Counted from the first letter of the stretch, positions 1 to 7,328 are shown. The stretch is 9,982 bases of DNA from Anderseniella sp. (GCA_013041995.1 JABDRA010000597.1:1-9982); one strand, 5' to 3'. The notes: a model not told the origin generated them from the letters alone. A program made the numbers and translations.

Positions 1-1
1 C

Positions 2-538
2 GCCAAGGCTGCACCGTTCCAGCAATATGAAACCGGGCGCGGCCAGAAAATGAGCGTCCGGATGACCGGCGCGGGCGATATGGCCTGGGTCTCCGACCGC
101 CGCGGATACCGCTATGAACCGGCCCAAAGCAGCGGCAATGCATGGCCCGATATCCCCGCATCTATTCTGCGCGTGTGGTATGCAGTATCCGGCGTCAGCC
201 GCGCCCCCGACAGTTGTCTGGTCAACTTCTACGGCCAAGGCGCGCGCATGGGGCTGCATCAGGACAAGGATGAGATCGACTTCGAAGCGCCGGTATTGTC
301 TGTTTCGCTGGGTGATACGGCGATTTTCAGGATCGGCGGTAGTGCCCGAAAAGACCCGACGTGTTCGTTCAGGCTGCAGTCAGGCGATGTGCTTGTCATG
401 GGCGGGCCTGCCCGGATGAACTTTCACGGGGTGGACAGGGTAATACCTGCCACGTCGACCCTTCTGAACGGCGGCGGCAGGCTTAATCTCACGCTGCGCC
501 GCGTAAATTTACCAGTAGAGCAACATGGGTTCACTTGA
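2..538 (+). CDS. alkB: AlkB, alpha-ketoglutarate/Fe(II)-dependent DNA/RNA demethylase (5' truncated)
   Basis: This is the C-terminal 178 residues of an AlkB-family dioxygenase; the reading frame is already open at base 2, so the start lies outside the window. AlkB oxidatively removes methyl groups such as 1-methyladenine and 3-methylcytosine from DNA and RNA, using 2-oxoglutarate, oxygen and Fe(II). Visible evidence: the iron-binding HxD is in LHQDKDE (His codon at 257-259), the distal His is in FHGVDR, and the two Arg of RLNLTLRR match the 2-oxoglutarate-binding RxNxTxR of the family. N-terminal family blocks are also present (MSVRMTGAGDMAWVSDRRGY). The internal ATG at 50 is not the start, because conserved family sequence (AAPFQQYETGRG) precedes it in frame. 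Compared with about 216 residues in E. coli, roughly 35-40 are missing. The gene is convergent with grpE. The family assignment is firm; substrate preference cannot be read from the sequence. Confidence 0.95.
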   Translation, partial: AKAAPFQQYETGRGQKMSVRMTGAGDMAWVSDRRGYRYEPAQSSGNAWPDIPASILRVWYAVSGVSRAPDSCLVNFYGQGARMGLHQDKDEIDFEAPVLSVSLGDTAIFRIGGSARKDPTCSFRLQSGDVLVMGGPARMNFHGVDRVIPATSTLLNGGGRLNLTLRRVNLPVEQHGFT

Positions 539-569
539 ATCCATAAAGTTGCTCTAACACTTTGAAAGC

Positions 570-617
570 GATCAGGTTTATGGTTTTTGGTTGAAGCAAC
601 CAAAAATCATCCTGATC
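570..617. terminator. Nested inverted repeat between convergent alkB and grpE
   Basis: An outer 7-bp arm pair (GATCAGG at 570-576, CCTGATC at 611-617) encloses a perfect 9-bp arm pair (TTTTTGGTT at 584-592, AACCAAAAA at 598-606) around a 5-nt loop. The two stems are separated by an asymmetric 7/4-nt internal loop. The repeat lies in the short space between two convergent stop codons, so a shared 3'-end or terminator structure is the natural reading. It lacks a classic GC-rich stem followed by a U run, so efficient intrinsic termination is inferred rather than shown. Confidence 0.5.
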
Positions 618-625
618 TGGACTGA

Positions 626-1255
626 CTATTTCTTCTTGCCCTTTTCTTCCTCGGCGGGCGCGGCCTGCTTGGCGACACCAACCAGCGCCGGGCGCAAAAT
701 CCGCTCACCGATCTTGAACCCGGTCTGCACAACCTGGACAACTGTGCCGTTGGGCTTGTCCGAGCCGGGCACTTCAAACATGGCCTGGTGATAGTGCGGA
801 TCAAATTTCTCATCCATCGGATCAACCTCGGCAATGCCGTGTTTCTGAAACGAATTGAGCAATTCGCGACGGGTCAGTTCAATGCCTTCAATAAGGTTGC
901 GGGTGGCTTCGTCGGCGGTCTTGCGCGCGTCGTCCGGCATCATTTCCAGCGCCTTGGCCATACTGTCGCTGACCGACAGAAGATCGCGGGCAAAATTGGT
1001 GGCAGCGTACAGCGTCGCTTCCGCCTTTTCGCGTTCAGCGCGCTTGCGCAGGTTTTCAGTTTCAGCCATGGCACGCAGGACACGGTCCTTGAGGTCGGCG
1101 TTCTCGGTAGCCAACTCCTCATAGGTGTCCATCTCGAAGTCGTCTTCGCCTGTGTCGCCGTCAAGCAGCGCGTCGGCTGCTGCTTCAAGCTGTTCCTTGG
1201 TCAGGGATTCTTCGGGAACATTGTCGTTTTCAGGTACGGGCTTGTTTTCGGTCAT
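626..1255 (-). CDS. grpE: GrpE, nucleotide exchange factor of the DnaK chaperone
   Basis: GrpE is the cytoplasmic homodimeric exchange factor that releases ADP from DnaK and so drives the DnaK-DnaJ folding cycle. The protein has 209 residues (E. coli GrpE has 197). It has an acidic, probably disordered head (about 1-45), a charged helix suited to the dimeric coiled coil (about 45-105), and a C-terminal beta domain. That domain carries the family signature FDPHYHQAM (151-159) and VVQTGFKIGERILRPALVGV (175-194), followed by a Lys-rich tail ending KGKKK. I chose the ATG at 1255 (MTENKPVP). A frame-consistent GTG at 1297 would add 14 residues but extends beyond the usual family start. The gene lies 69 bp downstream of hrcA on the same strand, so they are probably co-transcribed. 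dnaK and dnaJ are not in the window. Confidence 0.96.
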   Translation of the reverse strand: MTENKPVPENDNVPEESLTKEQLEAAADALLDGDTGEDDFEMDTYEELATENADLKDRVLRAMAETENLRKRAEREKAEATLYAATNFARDLLSVSDSMAKALEMMPDDARKTADEATRNLIEGIELTRRELLNSFQKHGIAEVDPMDEKFDPHYHQAMFEVPGSDKPNGTVVQVVQTGFKIGERILRPALVGVAKQAAPAEEEKGKKK

Positions 1256-1324
1256 GGCATTTGATCCGCAAATTCGTGAATGTTTTGGTTTATGCACCGC
1301 ATATCAGCTTTTCGTCGCCAAGAA

Positions 1325-2398
1325 TCAAGAGATGAGACGACCAATTGCCTGCGCTGTATAGTCCACCATGGGAACAATACGTGAATAGTTCAATCGCGTC
1401 GGCCCGACAACCCCAAGCACACCAACAATATTATCCTTGGCATCATGGTAGGGCGCAACCACCAGCGATGACCCTGAAAGGGAAAACAATTTGGTTTCCG
1501 AGCCGATAAAAATCCGCACGCCCTCACCGCCTTCGGCAAGGCCCAGCAGGTTCATCACTTCCTTTTTGTTTTCCAGGTCGTCGAACAACTGGCGGATGCG
1601 GTCAATGTCATCGACATGGGCTGCCTCGTCGATCAGGTGTGACCGGCCGCGCACAATGAGCGACTTCTTGCCATCACCGTCATCGTCCGACCAGACCGCA
1701 AGACCGGTCTCAATGACACGGGCTGCCAGCGCATCCAGCTCCTTTTCAACTGTCTGCAACTGGTTTCCCAACTGCTCCTTCAGCTCGCCGATGGTCAGGC
1801 CCTGACAGCGGCTGTTCAGGAAATTACTCACCTCTGTCAGCATTGAGGGTGGCAGTCCGCGCGGCACTTCGATCGTGCGGTTTTCAACGCTGCCGTCTTC
1901 CGCAACAATGACAACGAGCGCTTTGGACGCACTGATGCTGACAAATTCGATATGCCGCATGCGGGTATTGGCCTTGCTCGACAACACCAGGCCTGCACAC
2001 GATGACAGTCCGGACAACAGGTTGGTGGCGTCAGCCAGCATGTCGTCCGTGGTCTTTTCCCGGTTGAGACCTGCAATCTGTGCATCAATCTGGGCGCGCT
2101 CTTCAGATGTCAGCCGGCCTACTTCCATCAGCGCATCGACAAAAAACCGTAAACCGGTTTCCGTCGGCATGCGCCCGGCGCTGGTATGAGGTGAATAGAC
2201 CAGCCCGGCATGTTCAAGATCCGACATCACATTGCGGATCGACGCTGGTGACAGGCCGACCGGCAGATGGCGAGAAATGGTTCGCGATCCGACCGGTCCG
2301 CCGGTTTCCAGAAAGGTTTCCACCAGGCGCCGGAAAATGTCGCGCGAGCGCGTGTCCAGCACAGACAGCTCGGTCAAACGATCATCAATGGCTTTCAT
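1325..2398 (-). CDS. hrcA: HrcA, heat-inducible transcription repressor
   Basis: HrcA represses heat-shock operons by binding the CIRCE inverted repeat, and depends on GroEL for its active form. The 357 residues fit the family. The N-terminal winged helix-turn-helix spans about 15-85, with the conserved GGPVGSRTIS (33-42), LSPASIRNVMSDLE (49-62) and SPHTSAGRMPT (69-79). A GAF-like sensor and dimerisation region follows, with the C-terminal block VVAPYHDAKDNIVGVLGVVG and the ending RLNYSRIVPMVDYTAQAIGR. The start is the ATG at 2396-2398. It heads the hrcA-grpE unit and is divergent from rph, as in many alphaproteobacteria. I found no CIRCE consensus (TTAGCACTC-N9-GAGTGCTAA) upstream, so autoregulation is not supported. 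Its targets, typically groESL, are presumably elsewhere. Confidence 0.96.
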   Translation of the reverse strand: MKAIDDRLTELSVLDTRSRDIFRRLVETFLETGGPVGSRTISRHLPVGLSPASIRNVMSDLEHAGLVYSPHTSAGRMPTETGLRFFVDALMEVGRLTSEERAQIDAQIAGLNREKTTDDMLADATNLLSGLSSCAGLVLSSKANTRMRHIEFVSISASKALVVIVAEDGSVENRTIEVPRGLPPSMLTEVSNFLNSRCQGLTIGELKEQLGNQLQTVEKELDALAARVIETGLAVWSDDDGDGKKSLIVRGRSHLIDEAAHVDDIDRIRQLFDDLENKKEVMNLLGLAEGGEGVRIFIGSETKLFSLSGSSLVVAPYHDAKDNIVGVLGVVGPTRLNYSRIVPMVDYTAQAIGRLIS

Positions 2399-2443
2399 GG
2401 GTGTCCGGGCTTTGATCTGGTTACATCAGTTTGCACACCCTAG

Positions 2444-2472
2444 AACTTAGGTACGACCCCGGGCAGCGTCAA
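2444..2472 (-). promoter_or_regulatory. Candidate sigma70-type promoter for hrcA-grpE
   Basis: Read on the minus strand, TTGACG (2467-2472; five of six matches to the -35 consensus) is followed after exactly 17 nt by TAAGTT (2444-2449; three of six matches to the -10). It lies about 45 bp upstream of the hrcA ATG, a plausible distance. It looks vegetative rather than like a clear sigma32 (RpoH) site. The identification is by pattern only. Confidence 0.4.
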
Positions 2473-2489
2473 TCGCCGACGCTCAGGCG

Positions 2490-2518
2490 TTGCGAAAAAC
2501 CTCGCACGGGTCTAAACC
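2490..2518 (+). promoter_or_regulatory. Candidate promoter for rph-rdgB-hemW
   Basis: TTGCGA (2490-2495) and TAAACC (2513-2518) are separated by 17 nt and lie about 45 bp before the rph ATG. The matches are partial (four and three of six), so this is weak, but it is the best-spaced pair in the 164-bp divergent region and sits back-to-back with the hrcA candidate. Confidence 0.28.
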
Positions 2519-2562
2519 ACGCCAATCAAAAATCAGACAGTCAATAAAGTCAGGAAAATTAC

Positions 2563-3276
2563 ATGCGGCCATCAGGCAGAAAAATCGGGGAATTGCGCAA
2601 GGTTACCATGGAGCGCGGGTTTGCCCTGCATGCCGAAGGCTCCTGCCTGATCAAGTTCGGCGACACTCACGTGCTATGCACAGCCAGCCTGGAAGACCGG
2701 GTGCCGCCATGGCTTCGCGGCGGTGGCAAGGGCTGGGTGACAGCCGAATACGGCATGCTGCCGCGCTCGACCGGCGGTCGCATGCGCCGCGAGTCGACCG
2801 CCGGCAAGCAGTCCGGCCGTACCCAGGAAATCCAGCGCCTGATCGGGCGGTCGCTGCGCGCGGTCGTCGATATGGAAGCACTGGGCGAGCGCCAGATCAC
2901 GGTGGACTGCGATGTCATTCAGGCCGACGGCGGCACCCGCACGGCGTCCATAACCGGCGCCTGGGTGGCCCTGCACGACTGCATGGCGCATATGATTAAA
3001 GAGGGCATGATCGAGACGACGGCCCTGACCGATCACATAGCAGCTCTGTCGTGCGGGATTTATCAGGGCGAACCGGTCGCTGATCTCGATTACGTGGAAG
3101 ATTCAAACGCCGAAACGGATGCCAACTTTGTCATGACCGGATCAGGCGGCATCGTCGAGGTGCAAGGCACTGCAGAAGGCGTACCGTTCTCGCAAGGCGA
3201 ACTGCTCAAGCTGCTGGACCTTGCCACCACCGGCATAGGCGAACTGGTTGAGCTGCAAAAGAAAACCGTGACCTGA
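2563..3276 (+). CDS. rph: RNase PH, phosphate-dependent 3' tRNA exoribonuclease
   Basis: RNase PH trims the 3' trailer of tRNA precursors phosphorolytically, releasing nucleoside diphosphates, and acts in the cytoplasm as a hexamer ring. The 237-residue product has the usual full length (E. coli about 238). Diagnostic blocks are MRPSGRK at the start, the RESTAGKQSGRTQEIQRLIG region (76-95) with Arg86, the phosphate-binding GGTRT (123-127), DLDYVEDSNAETDANFVMTG, and the ending typical of the family (LDLATTGIGEL). The ATG at 2563 is supported by AGGAA at 2552-2556, six nucleotides upstream, and by the conserved N-terminus. It is the first gene of a three-gene unit and is followed by rdgB after only 2 nt. 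Nothing suggests truncation, unlike the frameshifted rph of E. coli K-12. Confidence 0.97.
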   Translation: MRPSGRKIGELRKVTMERGFALHAEGSCLIKFGDTHVLCTASLEDRVPPWLRGGGKGWVTAEYGMLPRSTGGRMRRESTAGKQSGRTQEIQRLIGRSLRAVVDMEALGERQITVDCDVIQADGGTRTASITGAWVALHDCMAHMIKEGMIETTALTDHIAALSCGIYQGEPVADLDYVEDSNAETDANFVMTGSGGIVEVQGTAEGVPFSQGELLKLLDLATTGIGELVELQKKTVT

Positions 3277-3278
3277 CC

Positions 3279-3899
3279 ATGCAACTGGAACTGCCGGATA
3301 ACACGCTGGTCGTTGCCAGTCACAATCAGGGCAAGGTGCGCGAAATCTCCGCCTTGCTGGCACCGCTCGGTTTCAAGGTGGTGTCAGCCGGTGAACTTGA
3401 TCTGCCGGAGCCGGAAGAAACCGAGACGACATTTGAAGGCAATGCCCGCCTGAAGGCAGAGGCTGCCATGAGCGCATCCGGTCTGGCGGCGCTGTCGGAT
3501 GATTCAGGCCTGTGTGTCGACGCCCTTGACGGGGCACCGGGCATCTATTCCGCGCGCTGGGCCGGGCCTGCCAAGAATTTTGCCATCGCCATGCGCAAGG
3601 TTGAAGATGAGTTGATCGCTGCCGGCGCAACGGCACCGGCGGACCGTTCGGCGCATTTTGTCTGTGCCTTGTGTCTGTCAGTGCCGGGCCGGCCTTCACA
3701 GGTGTTTACCGGCAGGGTGCACGGTGAAATGCTATGGCCGCCCAAAGGCGAGCACGGTTTCGGCTATGATCCGGTGTTTAAACCCGATGGCCATGACATC
3801 ACGTTCGGTGAGATGGATCCGGACGCAAAGCATGCCATGTCGCATCGCGCCCTTGCCTTCGCCCAGCTTGTTGAAGCCCTGTCACCGTCCGGAGCCTAG
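3279..3899 (+). CDS. rdgB: RdgB/HAM1, dITP/XTP pyrophosphatase
   Basis: This cytoplasmic house-cleaning enzyme hydrolyses dITP, ITP and XTP to the monophosphate and pyrophosphate, keeping deaminated purines out of DNA and RNA. The 206-residue protein carries the family motifs: SHNQGKVREI (14-23, the SxNxxKxxE-type phosphate-binding motif), TFEGNARLKA (51-60), LSDDSGLCVDALDG (72-85, with the metal- and base-contacting DDSG), FGYDPVF (161-167) and SHR (188-190). The ATG at 3279 follows the rph stop by 2 nt, so translation is likely coupled to rph. The hemW gene begins 6 nt after its TAG. No key residue is missing. Confidence 0.96.
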   Translation: MQLELPDNTLVVASHNQGKVREISALLAPLGFKVVSAGELDLPEPEETETTFEGNARLKAEAAMSASGLAALSDDSGLCVDALDGAPGIYSARWAGPAKNFAIAMRKVEDELIAAGATAPADRSAHFVCALCLSVPGRPSQVFTGRVHGEMLWPPKGEHGFGYDPVFKPDGHDITFGEMDPDAKHAMSHRALAFAQLVEALSPSGA

Positions 3900-3905
3900 G
3901 GCGAG

Positions 3906-5072
3906 ATGAGCCAACGAAATCTGGGTATTTACGTCCACTGGCCGTTTTGCAAGGCCAAGTGTCCCTATTGTGATTTCAATTCCCACGTCCGCCATCAACG
4001 TGTCGATCCGGAACAGTTCGGTGATGCGCTGGCAGACGAACTCGCCTGGTTTGCGGGTCAGACGCCGGGCCGCACCGTAACAAGCGTATTTTTTGGCGGC
4101 GGCACGCCGTCGCTGATGCCGCCAGCCATTGTCGGTCAGGTTATCGACGCGGTGGCCGGCCTGTGGCCTGTGGCCGGTGATGTGGAAATCACCCTTGAAT
4201 CCAACCCGACCAGCGCCGAGGCAGCCAATTTTGCCGGCTATCGCAGCGCCGGTGTCAACCGTGTCTCGGTGGGTATTCAGGCGCTTGACGAGGCTGATCT
4301 GAAATACCTGGGAAGGCAGCATACGGTTCGCGAAGGCCTGGCCGCCTTCCAGATGGCCGCCAGGACATTCCCGCGGACCTCATTTGACCTGATCTACGCA
4401 CGGCCCGGCCAGACGCCTGCTCAGTGGAAGGCCGAACTCGGGCGGGCGCTGGCGGAGCAGGCAGGTCACATGTCGCTGTACCAGTTGACCATTGAACCGG
4501 AAACGGCATTCTTCAGGCTGCATGAGGCAGGCCAGCTTGTAACACCGCATGAAGACCATGCCGCCCACATGTATGAGATTACCCAGGAACTGACGTCGGC
4601 ATCAGGTCTTCCGGCTTACGAGGTTTCCAACCATGCCCGCCCCGGTCACGAGTGCCGCCACAACATGTTGTACTGGACCTATGGCGAATATGCCGGTGTC
4701 GGGCCCGGCTCCCATTCAAGGCTGATTGGCGATGATGGGGCAAGGCGGGCCCTGGCGATAGAGAAGCATCCCGAGACCTGGCTGCAGAAAGTATCGACTG
4801 GTCGCAATGGCATTGTGGAAAACAGTACCGTTGCCGGCGAGGATGCTGCCCACGAATGCCTGTTGATGGGCATGCGCACGACGCAAGGGGTCAGCCTGAA
4901 ACGCCTGGAACAGATGAGCGGCAAACGCATCGACCGCGCGCAACTGGACCATCTGGTATCAGACGGTCTTGTTTGCCTGACCGGCGACGAGGCCGGCATC
5001 GTCGCCACAGCTGCCGGGCGTCAGGTGTTGAACTCGGTGATTGAGTACATCGCTGTTAAAACGATGCGCTGA
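3906..5072 (+). CDS. hemW: HemW, radical SAM heme chaperone
   Basis: HemW is a radical SAM-family protein that binds heme and is thought to deliver it to respiratory enzymes. It is often misannotated as oxygen-independent coproporphyrinogen III oxidase. The 388-residue product opens with the signature IYVHWPFCKAKCPYCDFN, giving the 4Fe-4S ligands Cys15, Cys19 and Cys22. Phe24 occupies the place where true HemN has a fourth Cys, which argues for HemW. GGGTPSL (64-70), ITLESNP (95-101) and NRVSVGIQAL (118-127) are the SAM-binding and core blocks, and the HNMLYWTYGEYAGVGPGSHS stretch is the typical HemW C-terminal-half motif. The start at 3906 has AGGG at 3898-3901, which overlaps the rdgB stop. 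The 3' end overlaps the convergent lipoprotein gene by 17 bp. Confidence 0.94.
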   Translation: MSQRNLGIYVHWPFCKAKCPYCDFNSHVRHQRVDPEQFGDALADELAWFAGQTPGRTVTSVFFGGGTPSLMPPAIVGQVIDAVAGLWPVAGDVEITLESNPTSAEAANFAGYRSAGVNRVSVGIQALDEADLKYLGRQHTVREGLAAFQMAARTFPRTSFDLIYARPGQTPAQWKAELGRALAEQAGHMSLYQLTIEPETAFFRLHEAGQLVTPHEDHAAHMYEITQELTSASGLPAYEVSNHARPGHECRHNMLYWTYGEYAGVGPGSHSRLIGDDGARRALAIEKHPETWLQKVSTGRNGIVENSTVAGEDAAHECLLMGMRTTQGVSLKRLEQMSGKRIDRAQLDHLVSDGLVCLTGDEAGIVATAAGRQVLNSVIEYIAVKTMR

Positions 5073-6303
5073 ACCTGTCCGGCGCCGGAGAAACCTCACG
5101 CGGGCCGGTCGGTGTGACTTCCAGGATGGCGAGCCCACGTTCCACCAGTCCGTTCCGGCGGAACCGGAACAGTCCGTTGACGCCCTTGAAACCTTCCGGA
5201 TTGGTGATGTCTTGCGCGGTTACCCGTCCGCCGGGTGCATTCCGTGTCACGATGACCGCGAGAGAGACCGCGTCATAGGACAGGCTGGCAAGTCTCGGCG
5301 GCGTGTTGCCGTAGGCTTTCTGATAGCGTCCTGAAAACCGCGAAATCAGGTCCGGTGACACACCGGCATACCATCCGCCACTGACCAGTTTGACGTTGGA
5401 TGTGGACCGTTCATCCCACAAACCGGTTCCGAGCATGCGGACCTTGCCGGATGTGACGCCCGCGGCACTCAACCCGTTGCCGGCATTGGCCAGCATGGAT
5501 CCGCCTTCCGGCAGGAACAGCCCCTGAATGTCATTGGTGGAGTTGGCGATCTTGCCTGCAACCGCCTTGCTGGTGCTGGCAACACCGGCTGCCGAGCGCG
5601 GATACCTGTCAAGTGCGACGATCTTTGCGCCATTGGCTGCAGCCGCCTGGTTCAGGGCATTTTCCGCAGTACCGCCATAAGCGCTTTGCGGGACCATGGC
5701 AGCGATATTGCGAATGCCCTGCGTAGCGGCGTAGCGCACTAGGTTCGACACTTCCTCGCTGGGCAGGAAACTCATCAGATAGACGCCGTTACCTGCAACG
5801 CCTGCCACGGACGAAAACGCGATAACCGGCACATTTCGCTGGCGCGCAATGGGAGATATGGCCTGCACTTCAGCAGACAGCAATGGACCCAGTATCAGTG
5901 TGGCGCCTTCATTGAGCGCGGTATTGACCGCCGTTCGGGCACCGTCGGCATTGCCGCTTGTATCCTTGGTGATCAGCTGGATGCTCTGGCTGCCGGAATC
6001 AAGCAGGGCGGCTTCTGCCGCATTCTTCAAGGCCTTGGCGATGGATGCGGTCTGCCCAGGTGCCGACAACGGCAGCAGGATGGCAACCTTGACAGGACCG
6101 CCGGTAGCGGGCGCGCCGAACGGCGATGTATCTGATGCCTGCTGCCCGGTATTGCCGGCGTCCGGCTTGTCGTCGGAGAACAGGCCGCCGACACTGACCC
6201 CGCCGGAACTGCAGGCGGAAATCACCAGCAGTGTCATCAGCATGGCTGCCAGTGTGACAATCCGGCGTGCAATCGAGTTGCGTTGCGGCAATACAGTGAT
6301 CAT
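5056..6303 (-). CDS. LpoA/YraM-like lipoprotein with periplasmic-binding fold (penicillin-binding protein activator family)
   Basis: The 415-residue product is a predicted lipoprotein. It has a basic n-region (RNSIARR), a hydrophobic stretch, and the lipobox ISAC with Cys31 as the lipid-attachment site. A Gly/Ser/Asp/Pro-rich linker (about 32-69) follows, then a type I periplasmic-binding fold starting at VKVAILLPLS (71-80). That fold contains blocks such as ATLILGPLLSAEVQAISPIA and RNVPVIAFSS. In E. coli the equivalent fold forms the C-terminal part of LpoA (YraM), an outer-membrane activator of PBP1A, and yraM also lies beside rsmI (yraL) and yraN. This protein lacks the N-terminal TPR half of E. 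coli LpoA, so PBP activation is an inference from family and context. The ATG at 6303 has GGGGA four nucleotides upstream (6308-6312). A TTG at 6327 is less likely. Confidence 0.82.
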   Translation of the reverse strand: MITVLPQRNSIARRIVTLAAMLMTLLVISACSSGGVSVGGLFSDDKPDAGNTGQQASDTSPFGAPATGGPVKVAILLPLSAPGQTASIAKALKNAAEAALLDSGSQSIQLITKDTSGNADGARTAVNTALNEGATLILGPLLSAEVQAISPIARQRNVPVIAFSSVAGVAGNGVYLMSFLPSEEVSNLVRYAATQGIRNIAAMVPQSAYGGTAENALNQAAAANGAKIVALDRYPRSAAGVASTSKAVAGKIANSTNDIQGLFLPEGGSMLANAGNGLSAAGVTSGKVRMLGTGLWDERSTSNVKLVSGGWYAGVSPDLISRFSGRYQKAYGNTPPRLASLSYDAVSLAVIVTRNAPGGRVTAQDITNPEGFKGVNGLFRFRRNGLVERGLAILEVTPTGPREVSPAPDRFSASF

Positions 6304-6307
6304 GATG

Positions 6308-6312
6308 TCCCC
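6308..6312 (-). promoter_or_regulatory. Ribosome binding site that fixes the lipoprotein start
   Basis: On the minus strand, GGGGA lies 4 nt upstream of the ATG at 6303. It would be inside the coding region if the upstream TTG (6327) were used. It therefore favours the shorter protein, which also gives a normal-length lipoprotein signal peptide. Confidence 0.6.
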
Positions 6313-6378
6313 ACATCGACCGGGCAAATAGTCGAGAAAAAGTTGGCCCGGACCTCTGCGATCCAGTTACTAGACTTA

Positions 6379-6407
6379 GCTTTAGCCATTTTTGCGGCCC
6401 GTTTCAA
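6379..6407 (-). promoter_or_regulatory. Candidate promoter for the LpoA-like gene
   Basis: On the minus strand, TTGAAA (6402-6407; five of six matches to the -35) and TAAAGC (6379-6384; three of six matches to the -10) are separated by 17 nt, about 75 bp before the ATG. It lies in the 125-bp space shared with the divergent rsmI. I could not pick an equally good site for rsmI. Confidence 0.38.
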
Positions 6408-6428
6408 ACTTTCACCAACGTAAAAAAC

Positions 6429-7328
6429 ATGCGTATTCAGACAACCAGCCCGACCTATACCATCCAGGGTCACGAATTTCAGGCGCCTGCGCTGGTTGCG
6501 GGCCTGCATCTGGTTGCCACGCCGCTGGGTAATCTGGCTGATGTAAGTTTACGGTCCCTGGCTGTTCTGGCAGCTGCAGACATCGTGCTGTGCGAAGATA
6601 CCAGGATCACCAGCAGGCTGCTGCAGCGCTATTCCATTGCAACACGTCTAAAGCCCTATCATGACCATAACGCGGCCAGTATCCGGCCGGGTTTGCTGGA
6701 ACAGTTGAGCGCAGGTGCTGCCATTGCGCTGGTGTCCGATGCGGGCATGCCGATGGTGTCGGACCCGGGCTACAAGCTGGTTCGTGATTGTGTCGAGCAT
6801 GGTATTGCCGTGGATGTGGTGCCGGGCCCGACGGCGCCGGTGACGGCACTTGCCCTGTCCGGCCTGCCCAGTGACCGGTTCCTGTTCGCAGGCTTCCTGT
6901 CGGCCAGGTCAGGCGCGCGGCAGCGCCAGTTGCAGGAGTTGTCGGCGATCCCCGCCACGCTGTTGCTGTTTGAAAGTGCTGGCAGGATCAACTCCAGCCT
7001 TGCCAGCATCGCCGAGGTCATGGGCAATCGTCCGGTCGCAGTGGCGCGTGAGATGACCAAGCTGCACCAGGAAGTGTTGCGCGGAGATGCGGCGCACATA
7101 CTTGCACAATTGTCAGACAGACCCGCGCTCAAGGGTGAAATCAGCATTGTCATCGGACCGCCCGATGGCGATCCCGACCTGTCTGAGGAAGACCTGTCTG
7201 CCAGACTGTCGGACCTGTTGCGCGATCATCCCGCCAGCAAGGCGGCAACCCTGCTGGCAAAGCAGACCGGCCGGCCCAAGGCGGCACTGTATGATCTGGC
7301 GGTATCCCTTAAAAACGGTGGCGCATGA
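6429..7328 (+). CDS. rsmI: RsmI, 16S rRNA (cytidine1402-2'-O)-methyltransferase
   Basis: RsmI methylates the 2'-OH of C1402 in the decoding centre of 16S rRNA, using S-adenosylmethionine; RsmH modifies the same base. The 299-residue product has the tetrapyrrole-methylase fold with HLVATPLGNLADVSLRSL (27-44), LCEDTR (54-59), LVSDAGMPMVSDPG (101-114), VVPGPTAPVTALALSGLPSDRF (130-151) and VAREMTKLHQEV. A 25-residue N-terminal tail before the fold is common in alphaproteobacterial copies. The ATG at 6429 has no clear Shine-Dalgarno sequence (CAACGTAAAAAAC precedes it), and no better in-frame start is visible. The block where many homologues have YESPHR-like sequence reads FESAGR here (181-186). 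It overlaps yraN by ATGA at 7325-7328, so translation is probably coupled. Confidence 0.95.
   Translation: MRIQTTSPTYTIQGHEFQAPALVAGLHLVATPLGNLADVSLRSLAVLAAADIVLCEDTRITSRLLQRYSIATRLKPYHDHNAASIRPGLLEQLSAGAAIALVSDAGMPMVSDPGYKLVRDCVEHGIAVDVVPGPTAPVTALALSGLPSDRFLFAGFLSARSGARQRQLQELSAIPATLLLFESAGRINSSLASIAEVMGNRPVAVAREMTKLHQEVLRGDAAHILAQLSDRPALKGEISIVIGPPDGDPDLSEEDLSARLSDLLRDHPASKAATLLAKQTGRPKAALYDLAVSLKNGGA

Noticed and set aside
788..1264. 158-codon plus-strand ORF antisense to grpE
   Set aside because: It is the complement of a highly constrained GrpE frame; the composition looks like a shadow, and GrpE family motifs are on the other strand.
3906..5072. Annotation as oxygen-independent coproporphyrinogen III oxidase (HemN)
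   Set aside because: The CxxxCxxC motif is followed by Phe where HemN has a fourth Cys, and the C-terminal-half motif is of HemW type.
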